Positions 1 to 11,445 of a stretch of DNA of 64,000 bases are shown here, one piece after another; within the stretch, counting starts at the first letter, position 1; each line of letters starts with the position of its first letter. Source of the DNA: Allium sativum (Eukaryota; Streptophyta; Magnoliopsida; Asparagales; Amaryllidaceae). The position numbers and the translations under genes were made by a program. The DNA lies in NCBI GenBank assembly GCA_030737875.1, contig CM060925.1:484591514-484655513 (forward strand), given 5' to 3'. The notes beneath the pieces are model-generated. The model saw only the letters and a program-made list of their open reading frames with translations. It was not told the origin of the DNA and did no database searches.

Positions 1-2159
1 CGGTTGACCCTGCTAAAGTGGCAGTAATTCAGGACTGGGATAGGCCTAAGAATGTGACATATGTGAGAAGTTTCTTGGGTTGGCTGGTCATTACTAACAG
101 TTTATCAAGGATTTCTCCAAGATAGTTGCACCGTTGACTGGATTGACGAAGAAGAACCAAGTGTTCACATGGGATGCGAAGTGTGAACAAGCGTTCGGAA
201 TCCTGAAAAAGAGATTGACGAGTTCACCTGTGTTGACCATTCCAAGCGGGAATGAAGAGATGGTGGTGTATACTGATGCATGTGGTATTGGACTTGGAGC
301 AGTACTGATTCAAAAGGATAAGGTGGTGGCTTACACAAGACGGAAGCTAAAGCTGCATGAGAGGAATTACCTAACTCATGATTTAGAGTTAGAGGCGATT
401 GTCTTTGCTCTGCAGATGTGGAGACATTACCTGTTGGGAGTTCGATTCGAGTTGTTTACAGATCACAAGTTGTTGAAGTATCTTTTCTCCCAGAAGGATT
501 TGAATCTTTTGCAGCAAAGACGGCTAGAGTTTTTGGCATCATATGATTTTGGTATGCCTATATTCTAGCAAAGGTAGTGCAGTTGCAGATGCTTTGATTC
601 GAAGACACGCAAGTTTGGGAGCGATATTTTCGGAATGGAAGAGCCTTAAGTATTTGGCAAGGTTTGATTTCAGGCCAAGGTGTGAGTTGGAACCTGAAAT
701 GTTGGCAAGCATATCGATAAGACCTACTCTCATCGAAAGGATTGGCAAGAACCAAAAGCGAGATGTGAAAATTGTCGAGTTTATCTAGGGATTGGAACCA
801 GAGGATAAAGAGTTCAAAGCCAATCAAGAAGGTTGGCTTCGAAAGCAAGGGCGATTAGTTGTTCCTGATATCGACGGCTTAAGAGATGAGGTTCTGAGAG
901 AATGTCATCACTCAAAGTTGACGATTCATCCTGGTGGAAATAAGATGTATCAGGACATGAAACGAGTCTACTACTGGGAAGAGTTGAAGCCAGATATTGG
1001 AAAGTTCATTTCCAAGTGCATGAACTCTCAGTTGGTGAAAGCTGAATAGAAGAAGTCGAGTGGGTTGCTTCAGCCATTGGAAGTTCCTACGTGGAAGTAG
1101 GAGCAAGTATTGATGGATTTTATCGATGGACTACCTAGGATGAGGGCAGGAAATGAAGGGATTTGGGTCATTGTGGATCGCTTAACCAAAAGTGCGAGAT
1201 TCATTCCTGTCAAGTCAACTAGGACAGCATCGAAACTAGCTGAACTTTATGTGAAATGGATAGTTCAATTCCATGGTGTCCCAAAGAATGTAGTGAGTGA
1301 TCGAGATCCGTTGTTCACTAGTGGATTTTGGAGAAGTTTGTAAGAATCTTTGGGAACCGAGTTGTGTTTGAGTATAACATATCATCCCCAAACTGACGGT
1401 CAAACCAAGAGAGTTGATCGAGTTTTGGAAGATCTCTTGAGGGCTTATGTGTTAGACTTTGGCAGATCGTGGGAGGACCGTCTACATCTAGTTGAATTTG
1501 CATATAATAATAGCTACCAGTATAGTATTGGGAAGGCAACATACGACGCGTTGTATGGGAGGTCGTTCAACTCTCCAGCTTGTTGGTTAGAAACTGGAGA
1601 TAAGTTGACATTTGGGTAGAGAAACCTTAGACGGTATCGAGATGGTTCGGAAACGAATGAAGGCGGCCCAAGATCGCCAGAAAAGCTATGCTGATAGGCG
1701 TCGAAAATATTTGGAATTCGATGTTGGTGACATGGTTTTCGTGAAGATTTCTCCATTGGAATATGTGGTTCGGTTTAGAAGTAAAGAGAAAGTAACTCCA
1801 AGTTTGTTGGACCATTTTCGATAGCCGAGTGAATTGGAAAGCTCGCGTATAGATTGGAGTTGCCCGAGAAGATGTCAAGTGTGCACAATGTTTTCCATTT
1901 GTCATTTCTATGGAAGTTTGTGCATGACTCGAATGTACTGGTATCTCCAGAGCAGTTTGAATATTTGGACGTAGAAACCGTAGTTGAGAGATCTCGTAAA
2001 TCGCTTGGGGTTGTGGAAAATGACACGAAATAGCTTAGGAGAAAGACGGTTAAGCTAGTCAAGGTACAATGGAGTGAAGATGGTGACGATTGTACGTGGG
2101 AGACGGAAGAGAACATAAGGGTGACTCATCCGGAACTCTTCGCCGGTAGGACCCTTTAA
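1..2159 (+). pseudogene. G1 chromovirus pol, 3' part (RT end, RNase H, integrase, chromodomain), broken
   Basis: This is the C-terminal part of a Ty3/Gypsy polyprotein entering from outside the window. The order is the RT connection region (about 1-110), RNase H (about 260-570, with YTDA, the E of DLELEAIV and TDHKLL), the integrase zinc finger (about 900-1040), the integrase core (1110-1600, with MDFIDGLPR and SDRDPLFTS), the integrase C-terminal module and a chromodomain near 2040-2150 (VKVQW, CTWE, then HPELF). The terminal chromodomain and overall order point to a chromovirus, most like the Tekay/Del group. It is dead: frame changes near 85 and 570, stops near 787, 1047, 1098 and 1340, a Cys-to-Ser change in the zinc finger (CMNS where sister copies have CMNC or CMIC), and Lys at the position of the catalytic Glu in the integrase core. 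Role before decay: reverse transcription and chromatin-targeted integration of its own RNA. Confidence 0.93.
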
Positions 2160-2337
2160 CATCAAATCATCGTTATATGGTTGTATCGTGTTGTTGTTGA
2201 TAGAATTCCGCGTGCTAGTATAAGGTTATGGATGCATGGGTTGATGGTTGCTAGTTTGGATGATAGATTTGGCTTCTTGTGGATGATAGGCATGCAGAAT
2301 TATTGTGATTGCTTGGAATTTCGGGGGCGAAATTCTT

Positions 2338-2349
2338 AAGGGGGGAGAA
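2338..2349 (+). other. Polypurine tract of G1
   Basis: A purine run (AAGGGGGGAGAA) lies directly before the TGTGACAGCCC LTR start. Equivalent tracts precede the LTRs of G2, G3 and G4. It primes plus-strand DNA synthesis in LTR retrotransposons. Confidence 0.85.
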
Positions 2350-2729
2350 TGTGACAGCCCACATTTTACGTATCGGAGGATCGTAAAATATTTTTATTTC
2401 ATTCCGTGTGGGTTGTTCATTCTTGTCTTTTAATATGTTGCTTATGGGGATGTGAGACATATCCATAATTTTTACCAATTTTGTTTGTGACCATTTTGCC
2501 TCTATCAGTCTTGTATAGGGAATAACTTCTGACTCAGGTCGAATCAGGGGATGAGACCTATGCCACTGGAAAGGAATTAATGGTTCCTTTTCCGTAGAGT
2601 GGTTACATTAAAGATTTGGCTCATCGGTTTGGAATAAATTGTTTTTTTTAAGGTTTTCAGTTGGTTGTTCAAGATTTGGGAGCCTAATGGGATAATTTAG
2701 GGGAGGCCAATTAGTGGGCTGGTGGAAAC

Positions 2730-2737
2730 TATAAATA
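2730..2737 (+). promoter_or_regulatory. TATA box of G1/G2 LTR
   Basis: TATAAATA about 380 bp into the LTR, kept at the same place in the LTRs at 21158, 35319 and (minus strand) 55443. It marks the end of U3. Confidence 0.75.
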
Positions 2738-3369
2738 GAGGGTAAGGGATATGGGAAATGGTTTTAGTTTTCCATTCTCTCATTTGGTTCCTTGAGCTCT
2801 TCCTTCCTCTAACACCTTTCTACCATTAAAAATCATAACCCAAGGAGGGAAATTGAATATATACACCATTGAGGATAGATCTACATCAATTGAAGCAAGG
2901 ATTCATCAGATCAAGGTGTTTGTTGCGAGGTGCTTGCTTTCCGGATTCATATTTCATCAATTTTAGCTTGTTTTGGAGAATCGGTGAGTGATATGCATCT
3001 CTCACATGGATTCAATGAAGTGTATGAGTATTTGTTCATGCTTTTCATCAAATTTAAGTGTTTTTCCATAGATGTATGCATTGGTAAATCCATTTTCAGA
3101 TAAATCACCTATGATCTGATTTAACAAGTTTAAATAGGTAATTTCTATGACATTTCATATGGATGTGCAAGTTAGATTAATGGTTTTGCTCATATGTACA
3201 TTATGGTGGTTTTGGTAAATTTTACATGCTTATTGATGGAACTGACATATTGGTGTTATTAGTGATTCCATATCATGCTTGTGGTCATATTGGATGAATT
3301 GGATGAGTTGGTTTCATCGAACAGATTGTTTTGGTGAAGTTTTGGTCGAAATTGGAGTTGCAACGAAGG

Positions 3370-3680
3370 ATGCAAGTTTTGGGTCGAGCATAGTGGGTCA
3401 GTCCCAAAAGTGTGTCTTGGAGAACAAGTCAGAAACCATGCCCTAATCGGTCGGTCTCATCTGGGTCAGGTCAGTCATCTGGGTCGGGTCGGTCTTGGTA
3501 TGGGCTGGTCAAGCAGGTCTGAGGGTTTTGGTTTTGGAAGATGTTTGGATCGGTCGGTCTGCACGTTGAAGGTGGGTCAATCGAGCAAGATTGGGTCATG
3601 CACCTAGGGACTGGTCGGTCTTTTGAGGGTTGGTCACAGGGAGGAGTCGGTCACCAGGGAATTGGGTCGGTCGCAATGGG
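3370..3680 (+). repeat. GGTCGGTC-rich degenerate array in G1/G2 LTR
   Basis: Irregular repeats of GGTCGGTC and GGGTCGGTC mixed with GGTCA. The same LTR position in G2, G3 and G4 holds a different array. It gives spurious short ORFs. Confidence 0.75.
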
Positions 3681-4356
3681 CCAATTTCTGAAAATTTTAT
3701 TTTTTGGGTACGACTCAGATTTGAATAAAAAGGGATGAACAAAATATTTTTCGGGGGCAACCCCGCGAACCCTAGCCGCATCACAGTGATGTAATTCAGC
3801 TCAGTGATGTGGACTTCGTAGTGAATCAATGGAGAATGACGAAGTGAAGTGATTTGTTCGTTGGATGTGACGAATGTGGGGACAACTCAAGGATGTATTG
3901 AGTTCGTGTGAAGTAATTGCTCTAAAGTGTTCTTAGATAATGAATAGTCGTGATCGATGACAGCTAGAGATAAGGCAGCCGAGGAATTTTCGTTGTCATA
4001 GGTTATAGCAGACTCAAACCGGGGCGTCGTGTGTGGTCGTTGACAATTGACGACAAGTTGTTAGCCTGTCATATGATAACGAGGGTTCCAAAGCAAGGTT
4101 GGCGGTGATAGTCAGAGTAAGTCATGGATGTTTGAATGCTTGTTGTAGTAATGGCTGAGTTGTTATTGCTATATGTGAATGATTGTTCTGGTTGCCACGG
4201 CTGAATTGTTATTCTTTAAGATGTATGGATCGTAAAGGCTATCACTGTCAGGTGTGGGGAAGGCAGGTGTAGGTTCTTCTCTGGAGCTGGGTAGATTAGT
4301 TGTTTATTTACCCATTCTCATATACTTTATTAATGAAGTTTGTTAGCGGTTTTATT

Positions 4357-4361
4357 TCTCA
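4357..4361 (+). repeat. Target site duplication of L1, left
   Basis: TCTCA directly before the L1 LTR start; the identical 5 bases follow L1 at 15905-15909. Removing L1 and one copy restores the host LTR sequence seen in G2 and G3 (…CTCACTAAGACTG). Confidence 0.95.
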
Positions 4362-4960
4362 TGTAATGACCCGGATTTAGAGTCAGAATATTTAATTTAT
4401 TTAAATATGAACGTGATTAAAATTAGAGTTTAATAACGCGAATTCAGAAAATACGAGTTATTTTAATATAACTGAATGGAATCTGTAATTTAAAATGGAA
4501 TTTAATTAATTTCGAAGCTTATGAAAATTCTAATTAAAATATGAACAATATTATAAAATTATTATCGAAGTTTGAAGCATTTTGAAATCGAATAAATATT
4601 AACTCGATTAAATTAACAGGGAAAATACTGGTTTTGCAAACGATCTCAGAAATCTACGAAAGTAGTTTTATTGAGTCCGGAACAGTGTTATATAACAGAT
4701 ACGTTAAACATATTTAAATCAAACCGTATTAAATATTTATATACGTTAAACTTTGCCTGAAGTAACCGTATTAAAAACTATACTAAAAAGAAGACTACAA
4801 CGTCGAGAACTTGATGAATGACAAAAGGATACATGCGATTCATTTGTTGTATAGTGTACCCTTATTTACTTTGCAATCAAGCAAATAGAACCTTGCCTAC
4901 AAACCACGTACATCACGAAGTGGTACAACTCTCATACTTCACCACTGAGGAAAGTGACAC

Positions 4961-4968
4961 TATAAATA
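4961..4968 (+). promoter_or_regulatory. TATA box of L1 5' LTR
   Basis: TATAAATA followed by a CT-rich, gene-like start region (CCCTCCTACTTACCC). It lies 600 bp into the LTR, so U3 would be short and R plus U5 about 4.4 kb. Confidence 0.65.
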
Positions 4969-6924
4969 CCCTCCTACTTACCCTAAAACCTAATTCCTCA
5001 GTCAACTTCTTATTTTCCGCCGCTCTCAATTTCTTTTCTTCAACAGTGAAAATGAGAGGAATAAAATCAAAACAAATAGAAATCAAATTCCTTAAATCAC
5101 CAAATGAAGCTCGTTACAATCCCAAAATCGAGATCTAAACACCCATGGTTTCAGAATTTGGTGCGACTCCATCACTGGAGCTTCGTATCGAGACAGCGAC
5201 GCTATGGTTACTCACGTACAAGCAGGTATAAGCGGTTTTGAGGGAAAACATGTCCGGATTCAAAGTCGTTTTGGAGTTGGGAGGGTCGAGCAGAAGGTGC
5301 TGCAATATTTTGTTGTGGGTTTTGGTTCGTTTTGAAGTGGGAATCTGTACGGGTGCAAAAGACTGGAGCTGACGTCGCAAGGCTTTTTGGTGAGTGCGTG
5401 TTTGCTGAAATCGATACAGGAAAGGAGGATGGTGATAACGTGTGATGCAGAGTACAGAAGCTAACCGTGGGGAGGATGTCTTGGTTGGTAGCTGGAGTTT
5501 TGTTTGCTGAGAGAAGTGTAAAGTTGGGGATGAAAAACGTGATGAGGCTGAGGCGTTTTGTGTTGATGGAGTTCAGGTTTCCTTGTATGGATTTGAAGGG
5601 AGGCTGTTCATTTCTGGAGTGCGAAAGGCGTGTGGGAAAAACACGATGAGGTCGGAGAAAATCATGGAAGGGGAGGAGGCTGTCGGGTAGGCAGAAATGG
5701 GTGCGGATTTTGTTCGTTTTGTGCACTGTATGGTGAAAAGGTTCGAACAAAAAGGGAGACTTATTTCCCCTGTACAGTTCGAATTGTTTTGTGGAGTTGA
5801 AGGAGCACTGGAGTGTGGGATGTGGGAAGGAACTGTTCGAATCCATTTTGGCGGAAGTGTTATCTTCTGTACGGGTTTCTCTTGATAGCAATTCCAGTAT
5901 TTTTGTGGTGAGAAGTTGAGCTCGAGTTCATGTCTTGATTTGGAGTTTTGTTGTAGGGAAGTAAGGAGATTTGAGAAGGAGGTTGGTATTTTGTTGAAAA
6001 TTTTCTATGAAGAACTCAAGGGGGATTGCTGTGTGAAGCAGGTGACGTTGGTTTCATGAGTTTGGGTCGGAGGTCTGTAGCATGTATTGTACAGATTCAA
6101 AGAGAAAGTGTAGAAATCAAAAGCGGGTATGGGCTTGTGAACTTGGACGGCCCGACGATGTTTGAGTGGAATTTGATGAAGTCGATAACACTGGAATCGT
6201 AACGACGATATATACGTTATGGAACTGGCCTGCAGTGAATTGGAGCTGGGTACAATTTATAGCGAAATAAATTATCTGATCCGAATCAACTATCGATTAT
6301 CGTTATATAACGATAACCGACCAATGTGAGTAAAACTCACTAACTCTCCTCAATTTATATTTTAATATAAATTGTACTTTATTTATTGACTGCTGTATAT
6401 TGATTGTTAAACTGGACTGTTAAATAGATTTGATTGAAAACGTAGTTATAGTTAATCTATGTACTGTTAATCAAATATGGTTCTGTACAGCAGGATATTT
6501 CATTTCAAAATGAAATATGATATATATTATAATGTGTAACATCTGGGGATGCAGGGAGATAGGTTGGAGGAATCCGACTGGGTTCCTCAACAATTATTTT
6601 ACTGTTTTCATATATTGTGATATATGTTGTGATTTATATTCTGTTATTGATTATGGATGTTAGAACGATATTGATCATCGTTGTTTGATATTTTGAATAT
6701 CATAAGAAACCCTGAGTTGTAAAAAGGAATATTTCAATGTATATTGAAATAAATGAAATTATTTATAAAACGAACACGGTTTTATAAAAGGAAATTATTT
6801 ATAAAACAAATAGGGTTTTATAAAAGGGATATTTATTTAGAAAATAAATAGAATTGAAAAGGAGAATATTTATTTAGAAAATAAATATAAATAAGAAATA
6901 TTTATTTAGAAGATAAATAAACCG

Positions 6925-7356
6925 TTATAAATAAGGAATATTTGTAACGGTAAATAGAAGTTGTAAATAAGGAATATTTGTAACGGTAAATAGAAGTTGT
7001 AAATAGGAAATATTTGTAACGGTAAATAGAAGTTGTAAATAGGAAATATTTGTAACGGTAAATAGAAGTTGTAAATAAGGAATATTTGTAACGGTAAATA
7101 GAAGTTGTAAATAAGGAATATTTGTAACGGTAAATAGAAGTTGTAAATAGGAAATATTTGTAACGGTAAATAGAAGTTGTAAACAAGGAATATTTGTAAC
7201 GGTAAATAGAAGTTGTAAATAAGGAATATTTGTAACGGTAAATAGAAGTTGTAAATAAGGAATATTTGTAACGGTAAATAGAAGTTGTAAATAGGAAATA
7301 TTTGTAACGGTAAATAGAAGTTGTAAATAGGAAATATTTGTAACGGTAGGTAAACG
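6925..7356 (+). repeat. 36-bp minisatellite, 12 units, in L1 5' LTR
   Basis: Twelve exact-length 36-bp units, each with a GTAACGGTAAATAGAAG core and a variable AAGGAATA/AGGAAATA segment. The last unit degenerates to TAACGGTAGGTAAACG. Read on the minus strand it gives a meaningless repeating peptide (TSIYRYKY). Confidence 0.95.
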
Positions 7357-7518
7357 TTATAAAAAGGAAATTGATGAGATATAAAAGAGATAATCTAAAT
7401 AGAGTAATTGAATATTAGTCATTCAATTAGAAATAACCTGATTTGAGTTAGTCTAATATTAGTTAATCGAATAAGAATAGTCTAATATTAGCTAATCGAA
7501 TTTAGTAACTGAATACAA

Positions 7519-7641
7519 GTTAATCAAAAGGAGTTTATCGAATTTAGTTATTCGATAGAGTTAATCAAAAGGAGTTTATCGAATTTAGTTATTCGATAGA
7601 GTTAATCAAAAGGAGTTTATCGAATTTAGTTATTCGATAGA
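7519..7641 (+). repeat. 41-bp tandem repeat, 3 units, in L1 5' LTR
   Basis: Three consecutive 41-bp units beginning GTTAATCAAAAGGAG and ending TTATTCGATAGA, followed by a partial unit. The flanking 100 bp holds looser TAATCGAAT-like repeats. Confidence 0.9.
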
Positions 7642-9407
7642 GTTAATCGACTTATAGTATTCGAATAAGAGTAAATCAAATAGAGTTAAACAATATTAGA
7701 AACTGACTAGAGATTGGTAAGCTGAATATTTTTCTGAGTGTTGATCTGATGTTGGTTTCGGCCTTCGGGGTTTATACTTAGAGAATTGTTCTCTTACTAG
7801 TTTACAGTTAGGGACTAATAGTTGTGGAATGGTAGTGATGCGTAAATGAGGATTGGAAATGTTTTCCAATGTTGAAAACATATATTTTCTAATTTTAGAA
7901 AATAAAGAAATATGAATATATATATATATGGTTGATGATTGGATTGATAATTCCATTTGGAATTTAGATCGTTGTTTGTACACCGACATGTTTTCATTGA
8001 TAGTTAAATCACAGACTATCAAGTTTTGACCATATTTACGTTGTTGATATGGAGAGACCGGTTGGATTCTTATCCAAAGAACCACTCTGTATTGGCATAA
8101 GCGTTGCGAATATGCCAAAGCAAATTGAAGACGGAGTAAAGTGCAAGGGCTATTGTATAAGTCTTAGATAACCTGGACTAAGATGGATGTACTGAATAGT
8201 GCCTTCGGTTTCGTTCAATCCCAGAACGAACGTAAATGGACGAATGTCTGACAAAGTATTTCCAATGATCGAATGGGTTGGTCTGTATAAATATATATGG
8301 TTGCAACGGATTTATCCCTTAGCATAACATCCAGGATATTTGTATAAACCAACTAATGATTTACGGATCTGATAATGTGGCATTCAAAGTGATCGTGTTA
8401 TAAATGAATGGAAAGTAAGCGTAGCTTCTAGCCTCACATCCGGTAAATGACAGAAATCGGGCAGGCAGCATGGATAAGTCGGTCGCACCAAAGTAGGGTG
8501 TATAATCACCTATCTAGAGAATATTCATTTGCTTCTTAAATCTATCAATGCTGTCCCATATATATTTACGGGAACGGTTGCTGATCCCAACCGTTGGTGA
8601 TGTACATTCGATACACTCAAGCGAAATGATCGGTCGGTCATGTGTGGCTGAGTTGCAAGATGTTCTTGTTGAACTCCAGTGTATCGTTCCTAGAGTACAC
8701 TTATCGGAAGGTGGATCCATACCTTGTCATAGTTGGAAATCCATTACCCAATACGTGCTTGCGGTTTTGATTGTATACTATATATGTAGAACGTGAGATG
8801 AAAGCGTTTCTGCTAGTTGATATCTATTTGTACATAGGCATTATTATAATATCAAAAGGTTTTTGATATAAAGATATTTTGGATTCTCATAAGGGGAAAA
8901 CCCGTTTCGTTATGCGGCGTGGTCTTATGAGATATCGTTTACTTGTTCAAACTATTTTAAAATGTTTTACTCATATCAGTCCCATGACTGACCCGGAGTT
9001 TACTTGGTTGTTTTCCCTAAACTCTCGGGTGCCTAAATTTGTACGGGCAGTCAAGTAGTTCAGGATTTTACAGATATACTGGAAGAGCTTGGAGCAGGAG
9101 GCTTCATGATTCTATAGCTATATTTATTTCCGCTGTTGTTGTAAGTGTTGTACTCTGATAAGTGCTATTGTATATATAACTGTTTGTATTTCAAAAGTTA
9201 TGTTTATATTTTATTCGTTCCGCTGTGAGATTCGTGTTTACTCTGATGATGATGTTCTTCTTCTTCTTCTATTCTACTAGTTCTATCTTATCTATCCTCA
9301 CCCTCTATCTTCTTTCTATTAATTTCTTGAATTTTCAGTGCAATTTGGGGTTGGACTTGTGTTATTTAGTCAGCTCAAATTGGACCGGATTTTCGGGTCA
9401 TTACAGT

Positions 9408-9419
9408 TGGTATCAGAGC
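9408..9419 (+). other. Primer binding site of L1 (initiator tRNA-Met)
   Basis: TGGTATCAGAGC two bases after the LTR end. It is complementary to the 3' end of plant initiator tRNA-Met, the usual primer for chromoviruses and Copia elements. This fixes 4362-9405 as the 5' LTR. Confidence 0.92.
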
Positions 9420-10822
9420 TTAAGTTAAGCGAATTACCTTGGCTCTGTGGCGTGACTCAGTAGAGATGGGGTTTGTAATACCCTAGACTGAGATTGAGTG
9501 TATATATACGAGTGAACGTATTTGTTATTTGATATGAAAATTTGTTTTATATTGTGGAGATTTATTGGTTGAGTGGCTTATGAATTCTGGTCGATAGTGG
9601 GGCACCACAATATTGATAGGAGTTACTAAACACTTGAATACGATAAACCGACATGGTATGTTTTGAAAAGAGGATAAATGAAATAATTTTACCCAAGTAT
9701 ATATATTGGAAATATTAATGTGTTGGTTGTTATTATAATTGAATAAGATTATAAAGGTGAAATGGTTATAAATAACTAAACAGAATTCATATAAGTAAAG
9801 TATATGAAATAAGATGAACTAAATCTGAAATTTAAGTTAGAATTGAAATTTAAAACTGGAAATTCAGACCAGTGTTTGTAATTGAATCTGGATTAAGTAT
9901 ACGTGAATTTTAAAATCCTGGGAGGTTTTAAATTTGTTTTGATAAGGATATCTGGGATTGATTTCAAAATGGGAAGTGTTTAAAAGTGGTTTTGATGGGA
10001 ATATAGTATTGAACTCACTTTGATCGCTGGGAAATAATTCCAATGATGGATCGATACATCATCGATGTAATTTTCGAGTTGCTAAGTGACGGATTACTAC
10101 CAAAGATTTTGTTTTGAAACTGTTTTGCAAAAACAAGTTATTCAGGAATTCAAAGGATTTTGAATTTGTTATTATGACTTCAAGTGATTTGAATAAACCC
10201 AGGAATTTAAATTCGGAAATTAAATTAACGTAGGAGTTAAATAGATGAACTGGTAAAAATGATTTATAAATTGGAATTTTACTTGAAATAAGTGAATATG
10301 AAATTGAGTTGGTAAGTTGGGAGATTGAAATTTGAGATTAGAGTTTGAATGGAATTTTACTTGAGTACAAGCCAATAATTGTGTTGAGAATAAAGACAGA
10401 CTGGAGTTTGATTTGGATGGCATGATATATGCAAAGTGATAGCAGATGGTAGGGATATAATGATATACCCGACAAAAAGGTACAAGTTTATTTTATATAT
10501 GAGTTTGGATTTTATGAGCCGATTTGGCAAGCCGCTTGGCGTTTTGATTTTCTTTTGGGTTGGAGAAGGCCTAGAGAGGCGAGTTGGAGTTTTACCGATA
10601 GGGCTGTACAAAGGAGGTTATGGCGAAATTTTCCGAAAAATTAAAGTGTTAGAAAATTTTCAATTTTTATTTTTTGAAACTTTAGGTTACTCGGAAGGAA
10701 TTAATATTTTAGTCAATATTAATTGGTTCAGTTGAAATCAGAAATAAGGGGTAAAAAAAGCTTAGGAATTCCAATAGATAGGGTCGTCCACTACCTTAGC
10801 AATTTCGAGGACGAAATTATTT
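9420..10822 (+). other. L1 internal domain, non-coding
   Basis: About 1.4 kb without recognisable gag or pol in any frame. The longest + ORF (about 10436-10735, 99 codons) shows no family I recognise. A block at about 10470-10660 (ACCCGACAAA…, …GGTTATGGCGAAATTTT) has a diverged reverse-complement match at about 46630-46810 inside the related element L3. The region probably carries packaging and primer functions only (inference). Confidence 0.8.
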
Positions 10823-10836
10823 TAAGTGGGGAAGAA
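10823..10836 (+). other. Polypurine tract of L1
   Basis: AAGTGGGGAAGAA directly before the second LTR start TGTAATGACCCGG at 10837. Confidence 0.85.
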
Positions 10837-11437
10837 TGTAATGACCCGGACTTTTAGAGTCAGAATATTTAATTTATTTAAATATGAACGTGATTAAAAT
10901 TAGAGTTTAATAACGTGAATTCAGAAAATACGAGTTATTTTAATATAACTGAATGGAATCTGTAATTTAAAATGGAATTTAATTAATTTCGAAGCTTATG
11001 AAAATTCTAATTAAAATATGAACAATATTATAAAATTATTATCGAAGTTTGAAGCGTTTTGAAATCGAATAAATATTAACTCGATTAAATTAACAGGGAA
11101 AATACTAGTTTTGCAAACGATCTTAGAAATCTACGAATGTAGTTTTATTGAGTCCGGAACAGTGTTATATAACAGATACGTTAAACATATTTAACTCAAA
11201 CCATATTAAATATTTATATACGTTAAACTTTGCCCGAAGTAACCGTATTAAAAACTATACTAAAAAGAAGACTACAACGTCGAGAACTTGATGAATGACC
11301 AAAGGATACATGTGATTCATCTGTTGTATAGTGTACCCTTATTTACTTTGCAATCAAGCAAATAGAACCTTGCCTACAAACCACGTACAACACGAAGTGG
11401 TACAACTCTCATACTTCACCACTGAGGAAAGTGACAC

Positions 11438-11445
11438 TATAAATA
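11438..11445 (+). promoter_or_regulatory. TATA box of L1 3' LTR
   Basis: TATAAATA at the same offset as in the 5' LTR; could drive transcription into the flanking chromovirus. Confidence 0.6.

Larger units (their letters stand above)
2350..4361 (+). repeat. Shared chromovirus LTR of G1/G2, left part
   Basis: The LTR starts TGTGACAGCCCACATTTTA and aligns along its length with LTRs at 20781, 34937 and 42486. It carries a TATA box at 2730-2737 and a GGTCGGTC-rich stretch at about 3370-3680. It is interrupted at 4361 by element L1 and resumes at 15910. The last five bases (TCTCA, 4357-4361) are the L1 target duplication. Confidence 0.93.
4362..9405 (+). repeat. L1 5' LTR (5044 bp)
   Basis: Starts TGTAATGACCCGG, ends TTTTCGGGTCATTACA, so its two ends are inverted copies of each other. 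TATA box at 4961. It contains a 36-bp, 12-unit array (6925-7356) and a 41-bp, 3-unit array (7519-7641). No convincing protein is encoded; minus-strand ORFs, including 5208-5891, look incidental. Confidence 0.95.

Noticed and set aside
5208..5891. 227-codon minus-strand ORF present in both L1 LTRs (also 11685-12368)
   Set aside because: The two LTRs were identical at insertion, so conservation between them proves nothing. No family features are seen, and composition is like translated low-complexity leader sequence.
6902..7186. Minus-strand ORF encoding repeated TSIYRYKY peptide
   Set aside because: Pure by-product of the 36-bp tandem array, whose unit length is a multiple of three.
6925..7356. 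Regular 36-bp repeats resembling a CRISPR array
   Set aside because: Units are contiguous with no unique spacers, in a plant retrotransposon LTR.
10436..10735. 99-codon ORF as a coding gene of L1
   Set aside because: No recognisable domain, and the related block in L3 is diverged with indels, which does not look like protein-level conservation.
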